NCBI GenBank assembly: GCA_021495925.1
Contig: JAKEKT010000007.1
Location: 1 to 64,000, forward strand
Source: Diplodia intermedia
Lineage: Eukaryota; Ascomycota; Dothideomycetes; Botryosphaeriales; Botryosphaeriaceae
Direction: 5' to 3'
Length of the DNA: 64,000 nt
The stretch's first letter is position 1, and every line of letters begins with the position of its first letter. Below the pieces are notes generated by a model. The model was not told the origin of the DNA. It searched no databases and saw nothing but the letters and a program-made list of their open reading frames with translations. Positions 46,201 to 55,801 of this stretch are shown piece by piece. A program made the position numbers and the translations under genes.

Positions 46201-46491
46201 TCGGCTTTCGTCGACGACGTCAGGCGCGAGATTTGCGCGTCGGGGAGGGGCGACGTGTTCCGGGCGTCGTTGGACGAGGAGACGCGCATGGCGCTGCCGA
46301 GTTTCGTGGAGGCGTTGGGGGTGGCGCTGAGGTTGGAGCGGCGGGGGGCTGCTGCTGCGGGCGATGGGGGAGAAGGAGAAGGAGAAGGAGGACGTGTCGT
46401 CGACGTCGCGGCGTACGTGCATGATTGGGATCAGAACAAGTTGGAGGCGAAGGTGAGGTGGGAGTTGAGGCGGGAGAGGGCGGGGTTGTGA
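43279..46491 (+). CDS. VWA-like domain protein with cysteine clusters, function unknown
   Basis: A 1070-residue intronless frame. The N-terminus looks like a von Willebrand factor A domain: FFAVDASGSTSG gives the D-x-S-x-S metal site (Asp34, Ser36, Ser38), and DVWYLLTDGEIWG supplies the second conserved Asp about 80 residues later. A charged helical region follows (about 280-420). A cysteine cluster comes next: CNICCGEDE (about 435) and LVCFQCALAF (about 486), with CH soon after, resembling a RING or treble-clef zinc site. The rest is helical, with a further CCYPGC near 834, a Gln run near 975 and a Gly/Glu repeat near the C-terminus. I do not recognise a named family. A scaffold or ubiquitin-ligase-like role is a guess. 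Confidence 0.85.
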   Translation: MDSTTRACWKVQPTVEKHTEYVPLHRARQFFAVDASGSTSGSIIRREYEFVQELIKGHPDDYTALWGSYCEDPTKNFPNTSWWSAYMGGTQPSRILQNRAALDTIGASDVWYLLTDGEIWGNDVETLCGLAMDTGVLNVPTVFVITGSKRASPSDLNVSVGVSFVANAQDVLILFKETSTGHLYIIAAKGCFQALDPSNHDLSTWAPLKQLFSETELVNLLRTHAIQVPTAQSRPNLTSGTISLGEEWDKQNPGVVVDLDLLITAGGKLSNTDVDELLAEEAFGKLSLAFKTRGRIQDLRNFLISQKIEEINIKLEDVSGARDLISRLSDQALDASARDALQLQLREAHSRNRHNYQSAVKTLRESGEDRAARDRNRLVNFALEQLAAMESSGYTADILSRRSNRARRAATVAEGGDISVQSLDLDTPNAFRGECNICCGEDEVMSIALKAGADGAANTDNFALDFPLAAGRFESNRDVISSQLVCFQCALAFEGRSLFKEQLAAVLPTVDCHGSNKKYIYEQLHLALTGGLRVGASGTSQLFMTILDRTLREKEWAGAGSEMALDTETAQRRDLFRWVLDNLLERTSCRETFNEQGQWVTYGKALAWAAKDFREQGVDSWAVGYPTAGFMQLIQFGRRLEAFDAQAARDLRLAKVLHSVASAYLAQLYKNMHSGDQSWKQPLLELIYAGFNADLVPTDRRGRESVLDDSAVFWERLSTFLKADAELLAGWDAADVERAMGRVQLLAFWLVYLQREHTRAKTYFQKLRAEQPLSHAVLDATSSRDALAPSVTHPTLLSIFRGPDTADPSTLALRARHTGPAPFSTPFGPSVLRCCYPGCREPFLSAAADDDDQEAAQLLENYASDDDDKPWPPRVLDRLRQARARHVAAVFAVDDAASFVAADSPTGLPAVTASPAPPRSTHCNLHVSIARAWARIGDDVGRKRAIAAAVVTNAATAAGTEDVEAAEQQQQRQLSAFVDDVRREICASGRGDVFRASLDEETRMALPSFVEALGVALRLERRGAAAAGDGGEGEGEGGRVVDVAAYVHDWDQNKLEAKVRWELRRERAGL

Positions 46492-46799
46492 GGGAGCTGG
46501 CTGGTTTGATTTTTGGTTTGGTGCTTTGTGGAGGGAGCGTGTTTGGTGTTGACGGTGTTTTGTTTGGGCATGATTGAAATGACGGTGATCGTGATGATGA
46601 TGGTTGGATGCTCTTTTTGGGATTTTGGGTGGAGATTGGATTGCAGGGTAGTAATAAGGATGCTTTGGAAGTATATTACTGCGGTGCGGTGGTATGTTGG
46701 CGAATCTGCGTGCATACCTGCACCTGTCCATCCAAAGATTTCAGAAGAACAATGATGCGCGACGTGGAATGTTTTAGGCCAGCGGTTTCCATGTCTGTC
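46492..46799. other. Convergent intergenic region
   Basis: 308 bp between two converging genes. T- and G-rich plus strand, fitting 3' untranslated sequence; no gene seen. Confidence 0.5.
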
Positions 46800-48323
46800 T
46801 TAAGAATCTTCTTCTCCAGCATTTTCCGTCAAAGGATGGCCGTTCGCAATCCCGCCCACGCTCCGCGCAAATGCAAACATTGACCAGAACGACCCGCTGA
46901 AATCCATGTCATACCTGGAGATTTGTCAGCGCCAATGGTTTGGCAGTCTTCTTCTAGTTGTCTCACCAGTAATTCACCGCGACGCAGATGCCTTCCTCGG
47001 AGCAACTCTGCCCGACTTTATGATACCTGCAGGAATCTCAGCTTTCAAGCCCACACCATCTCAGAAAAGGGAGAGAGGGGCAGGCAGGCAGCCAGCCAGC
47101 CAGCCAAACTCACCACATTGCCGGGAGATACAACATGTCGCCGGGCTCCAGCGTGACCCTGACGGGCTGCGAGAGCGCCGAGAAGGCCGTGGGCCGCACG
47201 TCGGGCTGGTCGGGGTCCCAAAGCGCCCAGTTGACCGTCCGCGGCGGATGCGCCATCTCGACGCTCAGGTCGCGTAGGTCCGCCTCTTCGAGCTGCTCCA
47301 CTTCTCCTCCTTCTTCTCCTTCTTCCTCGTCGTCGTCTCTCCTCTTCTTCCCCTTCCTCTTCTTCGGAACGTACCGCGCGGCGGGCACGGGCCGCTCGTT
47401 GACGCAGGCGGCCTCGACGGGCGGCAGCAGGGTGAAGTGCTTGCGGCCGAGGACCTGGACGTAGATGTTCTCGTAGTTGTCCTTGTGCAGGGAGGTGGTG
47501 CTGCGCGAGGAGCCGAGCCAGAAGTTGACGGCGTCGGGCCCGGTACCACCCTGTTGAAGCGCGATGCGGGCGAAGGGTATGTCGCGCGGCACGTCGGCGA
47601 AGAGGGTGGAGTACTCGTTGCGGAGGTTGTCGTTTTCTTTTTTCTCTCTCTCTTTCCTATCAGCTTCTTCTTGTTCTTCTTCTTCTTTTTGTTCGGATGG
47701 GAGTGGACTGGACTGGACTAACGCGTCTGCGCGTATCTGATGACATCCGCATCCGGGCACGCCTCCTGCGCGCGGACCTTGTCGACGACGTCGGAGAAGA
47801 GCTCTTCACGCTCGAAGGGCTCGACGAAGATCAAGCCGCTGCCGCCGCCGCCGCCGCCGCCGCCGTCTTCCTCGCCGCTCTCGACGACGATGGCGTCGGC
47901 GTTGCCCCGGTTGGTGATGGCGACGTTGACGTGCTGGCCCGCCATGGCCTCCTTCAGGTACGCCGCGTTCCACTCCCGGTTCGACTTCCACGACGACGCC
48001 CCGCCGCGGATGACGAACGGCCGGTTTTGGGCGACGTATCTCGTGAACTCGAGGGGGCTGGGCTCCTCTGCGAGCTCGTCCACGCAGTTCGCGTTGAGCT
48101 CATGGTAGGATGTGATGAGGCCTGTCTTGGTGTCAGTGGAATGGTGCCGCCGAAAAGAGGTACCACGGCGGGTGACAGAAGATTAGGTAGTTGGATACAA
48201 GATTCGGACGAATGTGTAAGAGGCAGATGCGGGCGTCCAATTCCAGCAGCATAGAGATGAAAAAAGAAAAGGACGTCTACCTCTCACGGACTCGGCTAGC
48301 AGTTGGTCGTTTCCCGACGCCAT
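46800..48323 (-). CDS. JMJD7-like JmjC/cupin oxygenase
   Basis: Fe(II)/2-oxoglutarate oxygenase of the cupin-8 JmjC group; human JMJD7 is a lysyl hydroxylase acting on GTPases. Exons on the minus strand: 48281-48323, 47723-48121, 47114-47636, 46967-47026, 46800-46914 give 379 residues. The joins restore YAQTQNDNLRNEYSTL, LYLPAMWYHKVGQSC and CVAVNYWYDMDF, all family blocks. Iron ligands are His198 and Asp200 in SLHKDNYENIYVQVLG, and His324 in MWYHK. FVIRGGASSWK near the N-terminus is also typical. Two low-complexity inserts are unusual: eight glycines at about 101-108 and a Lys/Arg then Asp/Glu stretch at about 239-263. Probably cytosolic or nuclear. Confidence 0.93.
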
Positions 48324-48811
48324 CGTACTGGGTGAACTGCAGGCTCAAGGACTAGCAGGTAGCGTCACCAGATAAATACAGTGGAGCAGAACTCGCGTGC
48401 CGTGAAAGATGAAATGGCACGACGACCAGGCAGGTTTGCCGAGTGGCAAAACCAGCGACAGGCGGATGTTGAGAATCTGTCGTGGAAGAAGGGCTTTCTC
48501 AAAGACGGTAGAACAAAGAACGGGAAGCATTCAAGCAAAGCTGGTCTATTGCTGCTCTTCAAGACGATGCAAACGAGTCGAACGATGATGGGCTGCGCTC
48601 CAAACCCAAATTCCCCCGGGATTTACCCGGCATGGATTCTTCATCATCCAATAATGCATGCAGCGTCCCGTCATCGCGCACCAACCACCACGTAACACCA
48701 CAGCCGTCATCACCACCATCACATATCGCTCGTCCGCCGGCACCTCCACCGCCCCCACCTCGGCCGCGACGGCCATCGAAGAGGGGAAGGAGAAAAAAGG
48801 AAACACACACA
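48324..48811. other. Divergent promoter between JMJD7-like and IMP1 genes
   Basis: 488 bp. An open frame runs upstream of the IMP1 start to 48632, but its residues are proline/serine low complexity and are probably leader. CACACACAC lies directly before the IMP1 ATG. Confidence 0.5.
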
Positions 48812-49354
48812 ATGCCTCTCCCCCGGTTCCTCCCCCGCCGCCTCAACGGCTTCGGCTCGCTCCCGCTCACCGCGCCACGGCTGCTCTTCCACACGCTCTC
48901 GTACGCCTGCATGCTGCACGTCGTCTTCGCGCACGGCTACGTGATCAAGCCGACGTACGGCGTGTCCATGGCGCCGACCATGGGCACCGTCGGCGACGCC
49001 GTCGTCATCAGCAAGCGGCACCGGCGCGGCCGCGGCGTCGGCGTCGGCGACCTGGTCAGCTACGAGAGCCCGTTCCGGCTGGGCTACTGCGTCATCAAGC
49101 GCGTCGTCGGCATGCCGGGCGACTTTGTGCTGCGGGACACGCCGGGGACGACCAGGGGCGTCATGGTGCAGGTCCCCGACGGCCATTGCTGGGTCGCGGG
49201 CGACAACCAGGCGCACTCGCGCGACTCGAGGATCCACGGGCCCGTGCCGCTGGCCCTGGTCAGGGGCAAGGTCGTCGCGCGCGTGCTGCCGTTCAGGGAG
49301 GCGGGCTGGTTTGAGAACACCCTGACGGAGCCGATGGAGGACGAGTTGGATTGA
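48812..49354 (+). CDS. IMP1: Mitochondrial inner membrane protease subunit 1 (S26 signal peptidase family)
   Basis: Imp1 cleaves sorting signals from proteins delivered to the intermembrane space. The 180-residue frame has a basic N-terminus, one membrane segment (LLFHTLSYACMLHVVFAHGYV), the catalytic Ser52 in TYGVSMAPTM and Lys96 in GYCVIKRVVGMPGD. The terminal box GHCWVAGDNQAHSRDSR is followed by HGPVPLALVRGKVVARV. In yeast Imp1, N-x-x-x-S is the usual box E pattern, retained here as DNQAHSRDSR. ATG 48812 is preferred over 48632 because it gives the family length. It acts with Imp2 on the outer face of the inner membrane. Confidence 0.92.
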   Translation: MPLPRFLPRRLNGFGSLPLTAPRLLFHTLSYACMLHVVFAHGYVIKPTYGVSMAPTMGTVGDAVVISKRHRRGRGVGVGDLVSYESPFRLGYCVIKRVVGMPGDFVLRDTPGTTRGVMVQVPDGHCWVAGDNQAHSRDSRIHGPVPLALVRGKVVARVLPFREAGWFENTLTEPMEDELD

Positions 49355-50030
49355 AAGGAATTTTACCGCTTCCGGCCCACCACCCGGGACGTCGTGATGC
49401 TGTAACGCTGCATGTCCCCTCGATGTAGGCGTGTCGCCGTGCCATGGGAAGAATCGCCCGATCCGCTTTGGGCCAAGGACGAAAAGATCACGCGCATGGG
49501 TAAATGCAGCTGCGGCGGCATGAAAGGCAGAAAAAGGCACTCGCGAGAGAGCGGCTTCACAGGCAGGTACTCTGTGTTTGAATGGGGTATCAAGTTGCTG
49601 ACTAGTTTAAGAGCATTATAGAATCCAATGAACAGAGAGCCGAAGGCGCAGTAAGGCACCACGATACAATAGAGCATCGATGATTCCACGCCCACTCAGG
49701 CAATCCTTTTAGCAAAGGTCAGACGAGCCTCTCCAGCCAATTATCCCCCTTTTCAGTTCAATGCGTCTCCATGCTCTGTCTGGATATGTGTCTCTCCGAT
49801 GCTCCGACTTCCATTATTCACATGACCCGCTATTGTTCCCTTCAGCCTGTCCAATAAACGCCGTTCGCTTTGAGCAAAAATCAAGTGGACGCCAAGCTTC
49901 GCCGCATTGTCGTTCCCTGTGTTTCGGTCCTTGACGACACCACGGTGAAGGCAGGGCCCCAACCAGCAAACGCCTCGTGTCGTCCATCAAAACCCACGCA
50001 TGTACCACGAAAGAGAGCGCCCCTAAACGA
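49355..50030. other. Convergent intergenic region
   Basis: 676 bp between IMP1 and the 2EXR-like gene, both ending here. No coding or repeat signal found. Confidence 0.5.
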
Positions 50031-51155
50031 TCAAGCCGACGACAACGACGACGAGCCGTCACTCTCGACCTCCCATCTGAGGACGGTGGCGAGCATCTCG
50101 CGCTCGGCGTCCTTCTCCGGATCCTGGCAGGGAATCCACCGCGGCTGCTGCTCCTCGGACAGGCGGGTGGGGCGGCCGAAGACGTTGTCCATCATGACGC
50201 GGCTGCCCTCGAAGTACTCGGTCGGCCTGCCGTCGCCGACGAGGACGCTGCCGTCGGCCAGGGCGATGCGGCGGGCGCGCAGCTCGCGCACGCGCTTGTC
50301 GAACTCGGCGAAGCGGTCGCGCTCGGTGCGCAGCTCGAAGACGTAGCGGCGCACGCCGCGCATGGCGCGCACGCTCTTGAACATGTCGTCGACGTAGTGG
50401 CGCCACCAGTTGCCGCCCGACGTGAACCACACCGTCAGCTGCAGCGTCGCGGGCTGGAAGCCGGCCTTCTTGGTCCACCGCAGCAGGTTCCAGCCCCACG
50501 CGCTCGACGCGCCCGGCTGCACGTACAGGTTCAGGTGCGTGCGCGCCTGCTGCTCGGCCGACAGCAGCCGCGTCCAGTGCACCTTGGCGTCGCCCGGCAG
50601 CGGCGACTGCAGCAGGTGCGCGCGCACCTGGTTGCGCTCGTACACCAGCAGCTTGGTCTCGTCGTAGGCGCGCCAGCACGTCTCCAGCAGGCCGACGGCG
50701 ACGGCGGGCCGGTCGATGGCGGCCGACGCGGGCGTGAGGGCGTGCTCCCACACCATCAGCCGCAGCTCGGCCGGGAGCTTGCCGAAGAGCGGGCTCTGCG
50801 GCTGGTCGTAGCAGCGGTACGAGGCGGGCTGATTGGGATCGACGGCGGCAGAGGACTCTTGTTCTTGGTTGTTGTTGGCGGTTGGCTGCGCCGCACAGGG
50901 CGGCTGGCACGTTTGATCGCCGGCGGCAGGGCGGCGGTTCCCTGCACATGTGGGTCCCTTGACCGGCTCGTCCTGCTCTTCTGCGGGTCGTTTCTTCGTA
51001 TCGACGACGACGGCCGCGGCGTGTCGTTCTTGCTGATCCGATCTGGCTGGCCCGCTCATCCAGATGCGCGCGATCTGGGCGGCGTCATGGTGGTGGTGGT
51101 GGTGACGGTGGTGGGGAACGCTCTGCGTGACAACGCCGGCTCCGTGGTGAGCCAT
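50031..51155 (-). CDS. 2EXR/F-box-like fungal protein
   Basis: A 374-residue frame without introns. The N-terminal ~110 residues are low complexity, with a histidine run (HHRHHHHHH) and Gln/Asn-rich parts. A motif FGKLPAELRLMVWEHAL then matches the start of the fungal 2EXR domain (F-box-like, L-P-x-E-L-R-x-x-I/V-W). The remaining part, including GWNLLRWTKKAGFQPATLQL and VRRYVFELRTERDRF, fits uncharacterised members of this large fungal family. Met33 (51059) could be the true start. No enzyme motif. A substrate-adaptor role is possible but unproven. Confidence 0.8.
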   Translation of the reverse strand: MAHHGAGVVTQSVPHHRHHHHHHDAAQIARIWMSGPARSDQQERHAAAVVVDTKKRPAEEQDEPVKGPTCAGNRRPAAGDQTCQPPCAAQPTANNNQEQESSAAVDPNQPASYRCYDQPQSPLFGKLPAELRLMVWEHALTPASAAIDRPAVAVGLLETCWRAYDETKLLVYERNQVRAHLLQSPLPGDAKVHWTRLLSAEQQARTHLNLYVQPGASSAWGWNLLRWTKKAGFQPATLQLTVWFTSGGNWWRHYVDDMFKSVRAMRGVRRYVFELRTERDRFAEFDKRVRELRARRIALADGSVLVGDGRPTEYFEGSRVMMDNVFGRPTRLSEEQQPRWIPCQDPEKDAEREMLATVLRWEVESDGSSSLSSA

Positions 51156-52368
51156 GATTGCGGTCTGCGGCGAAGCTGCTGGGATGTGGTTGGCCGGCCG
51201 GCCTGAACGATTGGGATGCTCGAACAGCGAGTCGCGCGCGCGCGCTCTCGACGAGGCGCCAATGGCAGGATATAATTAACGAAGCGAGCTCGGCAGGCGG
51301 GAAGGCTGGCTGGCGGGTCAATTGGTGAAAAGGCGGGCAATTCGCGCGGGATCGAGGTGCGGCGGATGGGATCTTCCCCAACAGGCGTGCTGTGCGGTGG
51401 CCCTGGCGGACAGGCTGGATGCTGGCCGATGCGGAGCCGGGGCCGGGGTGTTTTGAATTTTAGGTTGCTGCAGGGCAAAGGCAAGGCAGACTCCCTGAAA
51501 GGAGACGACGGACGGTCGCAGCTTTATGCCGACGCTGCTGCGACAGAGGAAGAGGAGGAGACGATGGCGACTCGCGTGAGCGAAGTGCGGAGGTGTGTTG
51601 AGCGGCGAGTGCAGCACACGTGACAAGCCTCAATCGGCGGAGTTGCCCTGCACGTCTGGTTGACAGTCTGGGGCGCGGGCGCTTGGTGCTCCTCAAAGCG
51701 GAGGCCCGGGAGCGCTTGCTTTCCCCACAAATCGGCGCCGGCCGTCCATCCAGCGCGCGCGGTGCGACGCTGTCACGCCGTGCCCGCCGCGCCGCCGAGA
51801 GCGGGTTCCGCCTCACTCTCTGGGCTTGGGCTCGGGCGCACGCGACCCCGCGTTCAGGGTCTCAGTGCGCCCGGCGACTGTTGGGCGGGGACGGAGGGCC
51901 TCGGTTCGAGTGGCTTGGAGCAGCAGGGCGCGACGGGGCAGCCAGATTAGCTCCCGCCGGCGCGTTCCCACATGGATTCTAGACCAACAGCTGCTGTCGC
52001 TGATCGTCTCTCGACAACACCACAGCGAAACGGCGTCCAGCGCGCTAAAATTAGCCGCCCTTTGGGCGGTTTCAAGCTGCGATGACACAATGCCGATTGC
52101 CCCCCGCCGTGCTGCTTCTGGCTGCACCACCAGCCACTGTCTCGCTAACTGCCTTTTGACTCCCGCCCGCCCCGAGTCCGCCCGCCTCCCACACAACACA
52201 ACCACGACCGCTCGCTCGACTCCCGCCAATGTCGCCCGCCAACCTCTAGCCTGGCCGGTCCCCTTTCTTCCACAGATCAGCGTCGCGCGCGCCCCTCGAC
52301 CGACGCCGTTTATAAATAACGCGGCCCCCAAGCCGTCGCACCGCCGCATTCCAGCAAACACCCACAAC
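51156..52368. other. Divergent promoter region, 1.2 kb
   Basis: Lies between the 2EXR-like gene and the glutaminase-family gene. A frame continuous with the latter extends upstream to 51826, but it passes through the TATA box at 52311 and has no domain features, so it is taken as non-coding. Confidence 0.55.
52311..52318 (+). promoter_or_regulatory. TATA box of the glutaminase-family gene
   Basis: TATAAATA, 51 bp between its end and the ATG at 52369. Its position decides the start: translation from the more distant upstream Met would require transcription to begin well before it. Confidence 0.65.
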
Positions 52369-54861
52369 ATGGCCCCCTCGCCTGAGGCCGGCGAGCCCAA
52401 CCCGTCCTTACAGAAGCCGTCGTGGCTGCGCTCTCTGTTGTCTCTATTCACCACCGCCCCAACCGCCAAGCCACCGCACCATGGCCAGCTTTCACTTTCA
52501 CCCACACCCGCCCATGGTTCCGCCGCGACCCCGGACCAAATTAGCTCGTGGAAGTTCTTATATCTCGACAGAGTTTCTGCACGATGGCGTCTTCCACTTC
52601 TCATCACCCTCATCATGCTCGTCACCCTGTGCATAGTACTTTCCGCCGTGCTCAGCGTCGTCTTGTCCCACGAGACTTCGTCCCGCCCGAACTCGCCCCA
52701 GCAACCCCACGGCTTCAACCCGATTCTGCCTCCCGCCTATCCACTTGCCGTCAAGAACCCCTACCTTTCGGCATGGATTCCCGGCGATGATGCCTTGGAA
52801 CTTCCGCACCACCAGGCCGAGTTCTGGCGCGGTCAGAAGCTGGGATGGAGCGTCATGGCCCAGGTCGACGACGACCTGTATAGCCTGTTCGGCGTGCCCG
52901 ACCCCAAGGGCAATGTCACTGCTGCCAAGGTCGATGGCGCCGAGTACACGTCCACCAGGACCGACTTCAACTTGACCGCCGGCGACGCCAGCTTCACCCT
53001 TTCGTTCCTGTCTCCCGTCTTCCCCGGCACCGACGACGCAAGCCTCAGGCAGCAGAGCCTCCCGCTTAGCTTTCTCACCGTTACCGCCCGCCCGAAGTCG
53101 GGCCAGCCGGACGTAAAGATTTACTCGGACATCGGCCACGAATGGCTTGGTGCCGCGAATGCTCCCGACGACATGGCGCTCTCGAAATCCGCCGAGGGTT
53201 CCACGCACATGTGGACCTGGGACCGCGAGTCGGGCGCGACTTACAGAGAGGAGAACAACATGGCCAAATGGGGCCAGGTCTTCTACGCCTCTTCCAGCCA
53301 GGATGGAATCCCCATGACCATGAGCTTTGGAGCCCGCGACGATGTTCGAAACGATTTTGTCGAAAAGCTAGAACTGGGAAAGCTGGATACTGCCGCTCCC
53401 GAGTACAACGGCAGCAGCAACCCTGTGTCCGCGTATGCCCACAGTCTCGGCAAAATCACCAAAGACAAGCAGGTTGTGTTCGGTGTCGGCATGACGCGTG
53501 ACAAGGCGATCAATTTCTACGGAAGCGATGAGACCTACTTCTACCGCGCGAAATACCCCAAGAAGAACCAGCTTGTCAACGCCGTGGCGGACGCCTTCGA
53601 CGCCTTGAGTGCCACCCGCGAGTCGTGCACCAGCTTGGACAACAAGATCGAGAGCGAATCGATGCACGTGGGAGGCCAGAACTACTCGGACATCACGACG
53701 CTTTCGCTGCGCCAGGTCTTCGGCGCCATGGACATCACCATCCCGTACGAGTCCAAGGATACCACCAAGGCCAACGCTTGGATGAAGGAGATCTCGTCCA
53801 ACGGTGACATCCAGACCCTTGACATCATCATGCCGGCATCGCCGCTGTTCTACTGGCTGAGCCCGGGTTACATCCGGCTGATGCTGCGGCCGATTGCAAT
53901 TTACCTGGAAACCGGCGGCTGGCCGCATCCGTGGGCGGTGCACGACCTGGGCGACCGCGGCTTCCAGGATGGCGGCTACCCGCGCGCCGTGGGTCACGAC
54001 AATGGCCGCAGCGAGTCCATGCCGCTCGAGTCGACGGGCAACCTGCTCATCCTGGCCCGCATGTACCACAAGGCCGCAACCAACCGCGACGAGGCCGACC
54101 AGTTCGTCAAGGACCACAAGCCGCTCTTCACCCGCTATGCCACCTACCTCGAGCGCAACGGCCTCAAGCCCGAGAACCAGCTCTCCACCAACGACGGCGC
54201 CGGCCCGCTCGCCAACCAGACCAACCTCGCCATCAAAGCCGCCGTCGGTCTCGCCGCCTACGGCGCCATGTACGACAACCAGACCTCGACGACCTCGGCG
54301 CGCGCCATGGCCAAGAAGATTGCCAACAAGGAGCACGGCCTCTCGTCCGACGGCTCCCACCTCACGCTGCGCTACGGCCGCGACGACTCGTGGACCACGG
54401 CCTTCAACCTCTACCCGGACGTACTCCTCGGCCTCGAGACGTTCGACTCGGAAGTCATCGACCTGCAGAGCGCCTACTACCGCTCGCTGCGCGCCAACGC
54501 CACCCTCCTGCACACCACCTTCGCCGCCTCGTCCTATTCGCCGCACCGCGACCAGGACCAGGACAACGACTACGAGAACGACGTCATCGGGCTGCCCATC
54601 GACTCGCGCGGCGACTACGGCTCGAGCAACTGGATGTCGTTCGCGGGCGCGAGCGCCCCCGACAACGCCAAGAGCGCCGCCGGCGAGATGTTCATCGACG
54701 ACATCCACTCGTTCCTGGCCAACCGGCGCAACGGCGTCGCGCTCTGCGACCGCTTCTTCGTCATGGGCAAGCGCGCGGGTCTGGCGAGCCCCGGGCATTC
54801 GACGTTTCGCGCGAGGCCGGTCGTCGGCGGCCATTTCGCCTTCCTGGCGAGGACGGTTTGA
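52369..54861 (+). CDS. Glutaminase GtaA-family protein, type II membrane-anchored
   Basis: An 830-residue intronless frame of the fungal glutaminase A family (DUF5127-DUF4965-DUF1793). Family blocks include LGWSVMAQVDDDLYSLFG, GHEWLGAAN, AKWGQVFYAS, TTLSLRQVFGAMD, DIIMPASPLFYWLSP, GGWPHPWAVHDLGDRGF, MPLESTGNLLILARMY and NDGAGPLANQTNLAIKA. Classical members are secreted and release glutamate from glutamine. Here there is instead a ~75-residue cytosolic N-terminus and one hydrophobic helix, LPLLITLIMLVTLCIVLSAV (about 75-99), without a cleavage site, so the catalytic part is probably outside but anchored. Many N-glycosylation motifs support that. Whether it has glutaminase activity is unknown. 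Confidence 0.92.
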   Translation: MAPSPEAGEPNPSLQKPSWLRSLLSLFTTAPTAKPPHHGQLSLSPTPAHGSAATPDQISSWKFLYLDRVSARWRLPLLITLIMLVTLCIVLSAVLSVVLSHETSSRPNSPQQPHGFNPILPPAYPLAVKNPYLSAWIPGDDALELPHHQAEFWRGQKLGWSVMAQVDDDLYSLFGVPDPKGNVTAAKVDGAEYTSTRTDFNLTAGDASFTLSFLSPVFPGTDDASLRQQSLPLSFLTVTARPKSGQPDVKIYSDIGHEWLGAANAPDDMALSKSAEGSTHMWTWDRESGATYREENNMAKWGQVFYASSSQDGIPMTMSFGARDDVRNDFVEKLELGKLDTAAPEYNGSSNPVSAYAHSLGKITKDKQVVFGVGMTRDKAINFYGSDETYFYRAKYPKKNQLVNAVADAFDALSATRESCTSLDNKIESESMHVGGQNYSDITTLSLRQVFGAMDITIPYESKDTTKANAWMKEISSNGDIQTLDIIMPASPLFYWLSPGYIRLMLRPIAIYLETGGWPHPWAVHDLGDRGFQDGGYPRAVGHDNGRSESMPLESTGNLLILARMYHKAATNRDEADQFVKDHKPLFTRYATYLERNGLKPENQLSTNDGAGPLANQTNLAIKAAVGLAAYGAMYDNQTSTTSARAMAKKIANKEHGLSSDGSHLTLRYGRDDSWTTAFNLYPDVLLGLETFDSEVIDLQSAYYRSLRANATLLHTTFAASSYSPHRDQDQDNDYENDVIGLPIDSRGDYGSSNWMSFAGASAPDNAKSAAGEMFIDDIHSFLANRRNGVALCDRFFVMGKRAGLASPGHSTFRARPVVGGHFAFLARTV

Positions 54862-55801
54862 TTTTTTGTTTTCTTTCGCTTTTTGCGTTGGTTTCACATT
54901 TGTTTGCAATTGCATTTTGCATCAGCGAGGCGCTTTCTTGGGTTGGTTCTCGGTCCGTTCCCCCTTTGTAGACTGCACACTATAAATAGACTGGTATTTA
55001 TGGGAGGAAAGTGGAGATGGGTTGGGTGGTTTCAGGGTAATTCACGACAATGGGATGATACCCTTATGATTCCTTTGCTTTACGGCCGGCTATTGCTACT
55101 GCTAGTACTAGTACTAGATGGACGGGATGACTAGATAGAAAGACGGACGGGTCACAGGCGGCTAGATCACTGGATGGATTGGGATTGTTTGTTTTTTTTC
55201 TTTAGATTGGGAAGAGCTCAAGGCAGATAGACGGGTGTGGATGGAAGGGAAAAGGTACATCAAATTGATTATGTCTTCGAGAATGAGCCTGCAGAATCAA
55301 CACTTGATTGGTTTGACGCAAATCCCCTTCCATGACGTTATAGGTCGTTCGCTTTGCATATCCAGAGCTGCGACTGCAGGGATCGTAGATGGATGCGCGT
55401 AAGGATGGAATCAGATATTACCCGACGATATGCGGCACGATTCAGGCGGGGCTGAGGGTCCGTGCGCCGGCCAGTCGAAGAAGCGTCGATGTCATGAACG
55501 CATCACTTTTTTTCCACCCAAACCACCAGCATCGCCAATTGGCACCACCACCTCAGCTCTCCAATCGAACCCGTCGCCCACTTACCGGCGGACATCATCT
55601 TGCTATCGCAGTCGAAGCCAGCGACCCAGCAAGTCCCCGACGAACCGTAGCTCGGGCTCGAGAAAAATTTCAACCTCGAGCCTTCGGCCGCAACCCCGCG
55701 GAACAACGTCAACTCAGCGTTCCCCCAAGGCCACACGCATACAGCCTTCTTTCTTTCTCTCCCACGCCACAACCACACACACACACACACACACACACAC
55801 C
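54862..55801. other. Intergenic, 0.94 kb, with CA repeat
   Basis: 3' flank of the glutaminase-family gene followed by the 5' flank of the next gene. CTAGTACTAGTACTAG occurs near 55103-55119. A (CA)n microsatellite of about 14 units (about 55772-55801) runs right up to the next start codon. No gene. Confidence 0.6.

Noticed and set aside
51826..52368. 181-codon N-terminal extension of the glutaminase-family protein
   Set aside because: It spans the TATA box at 52311 and has no recognisable structure; the ATG at 52369 has a good context (CAACATGG).
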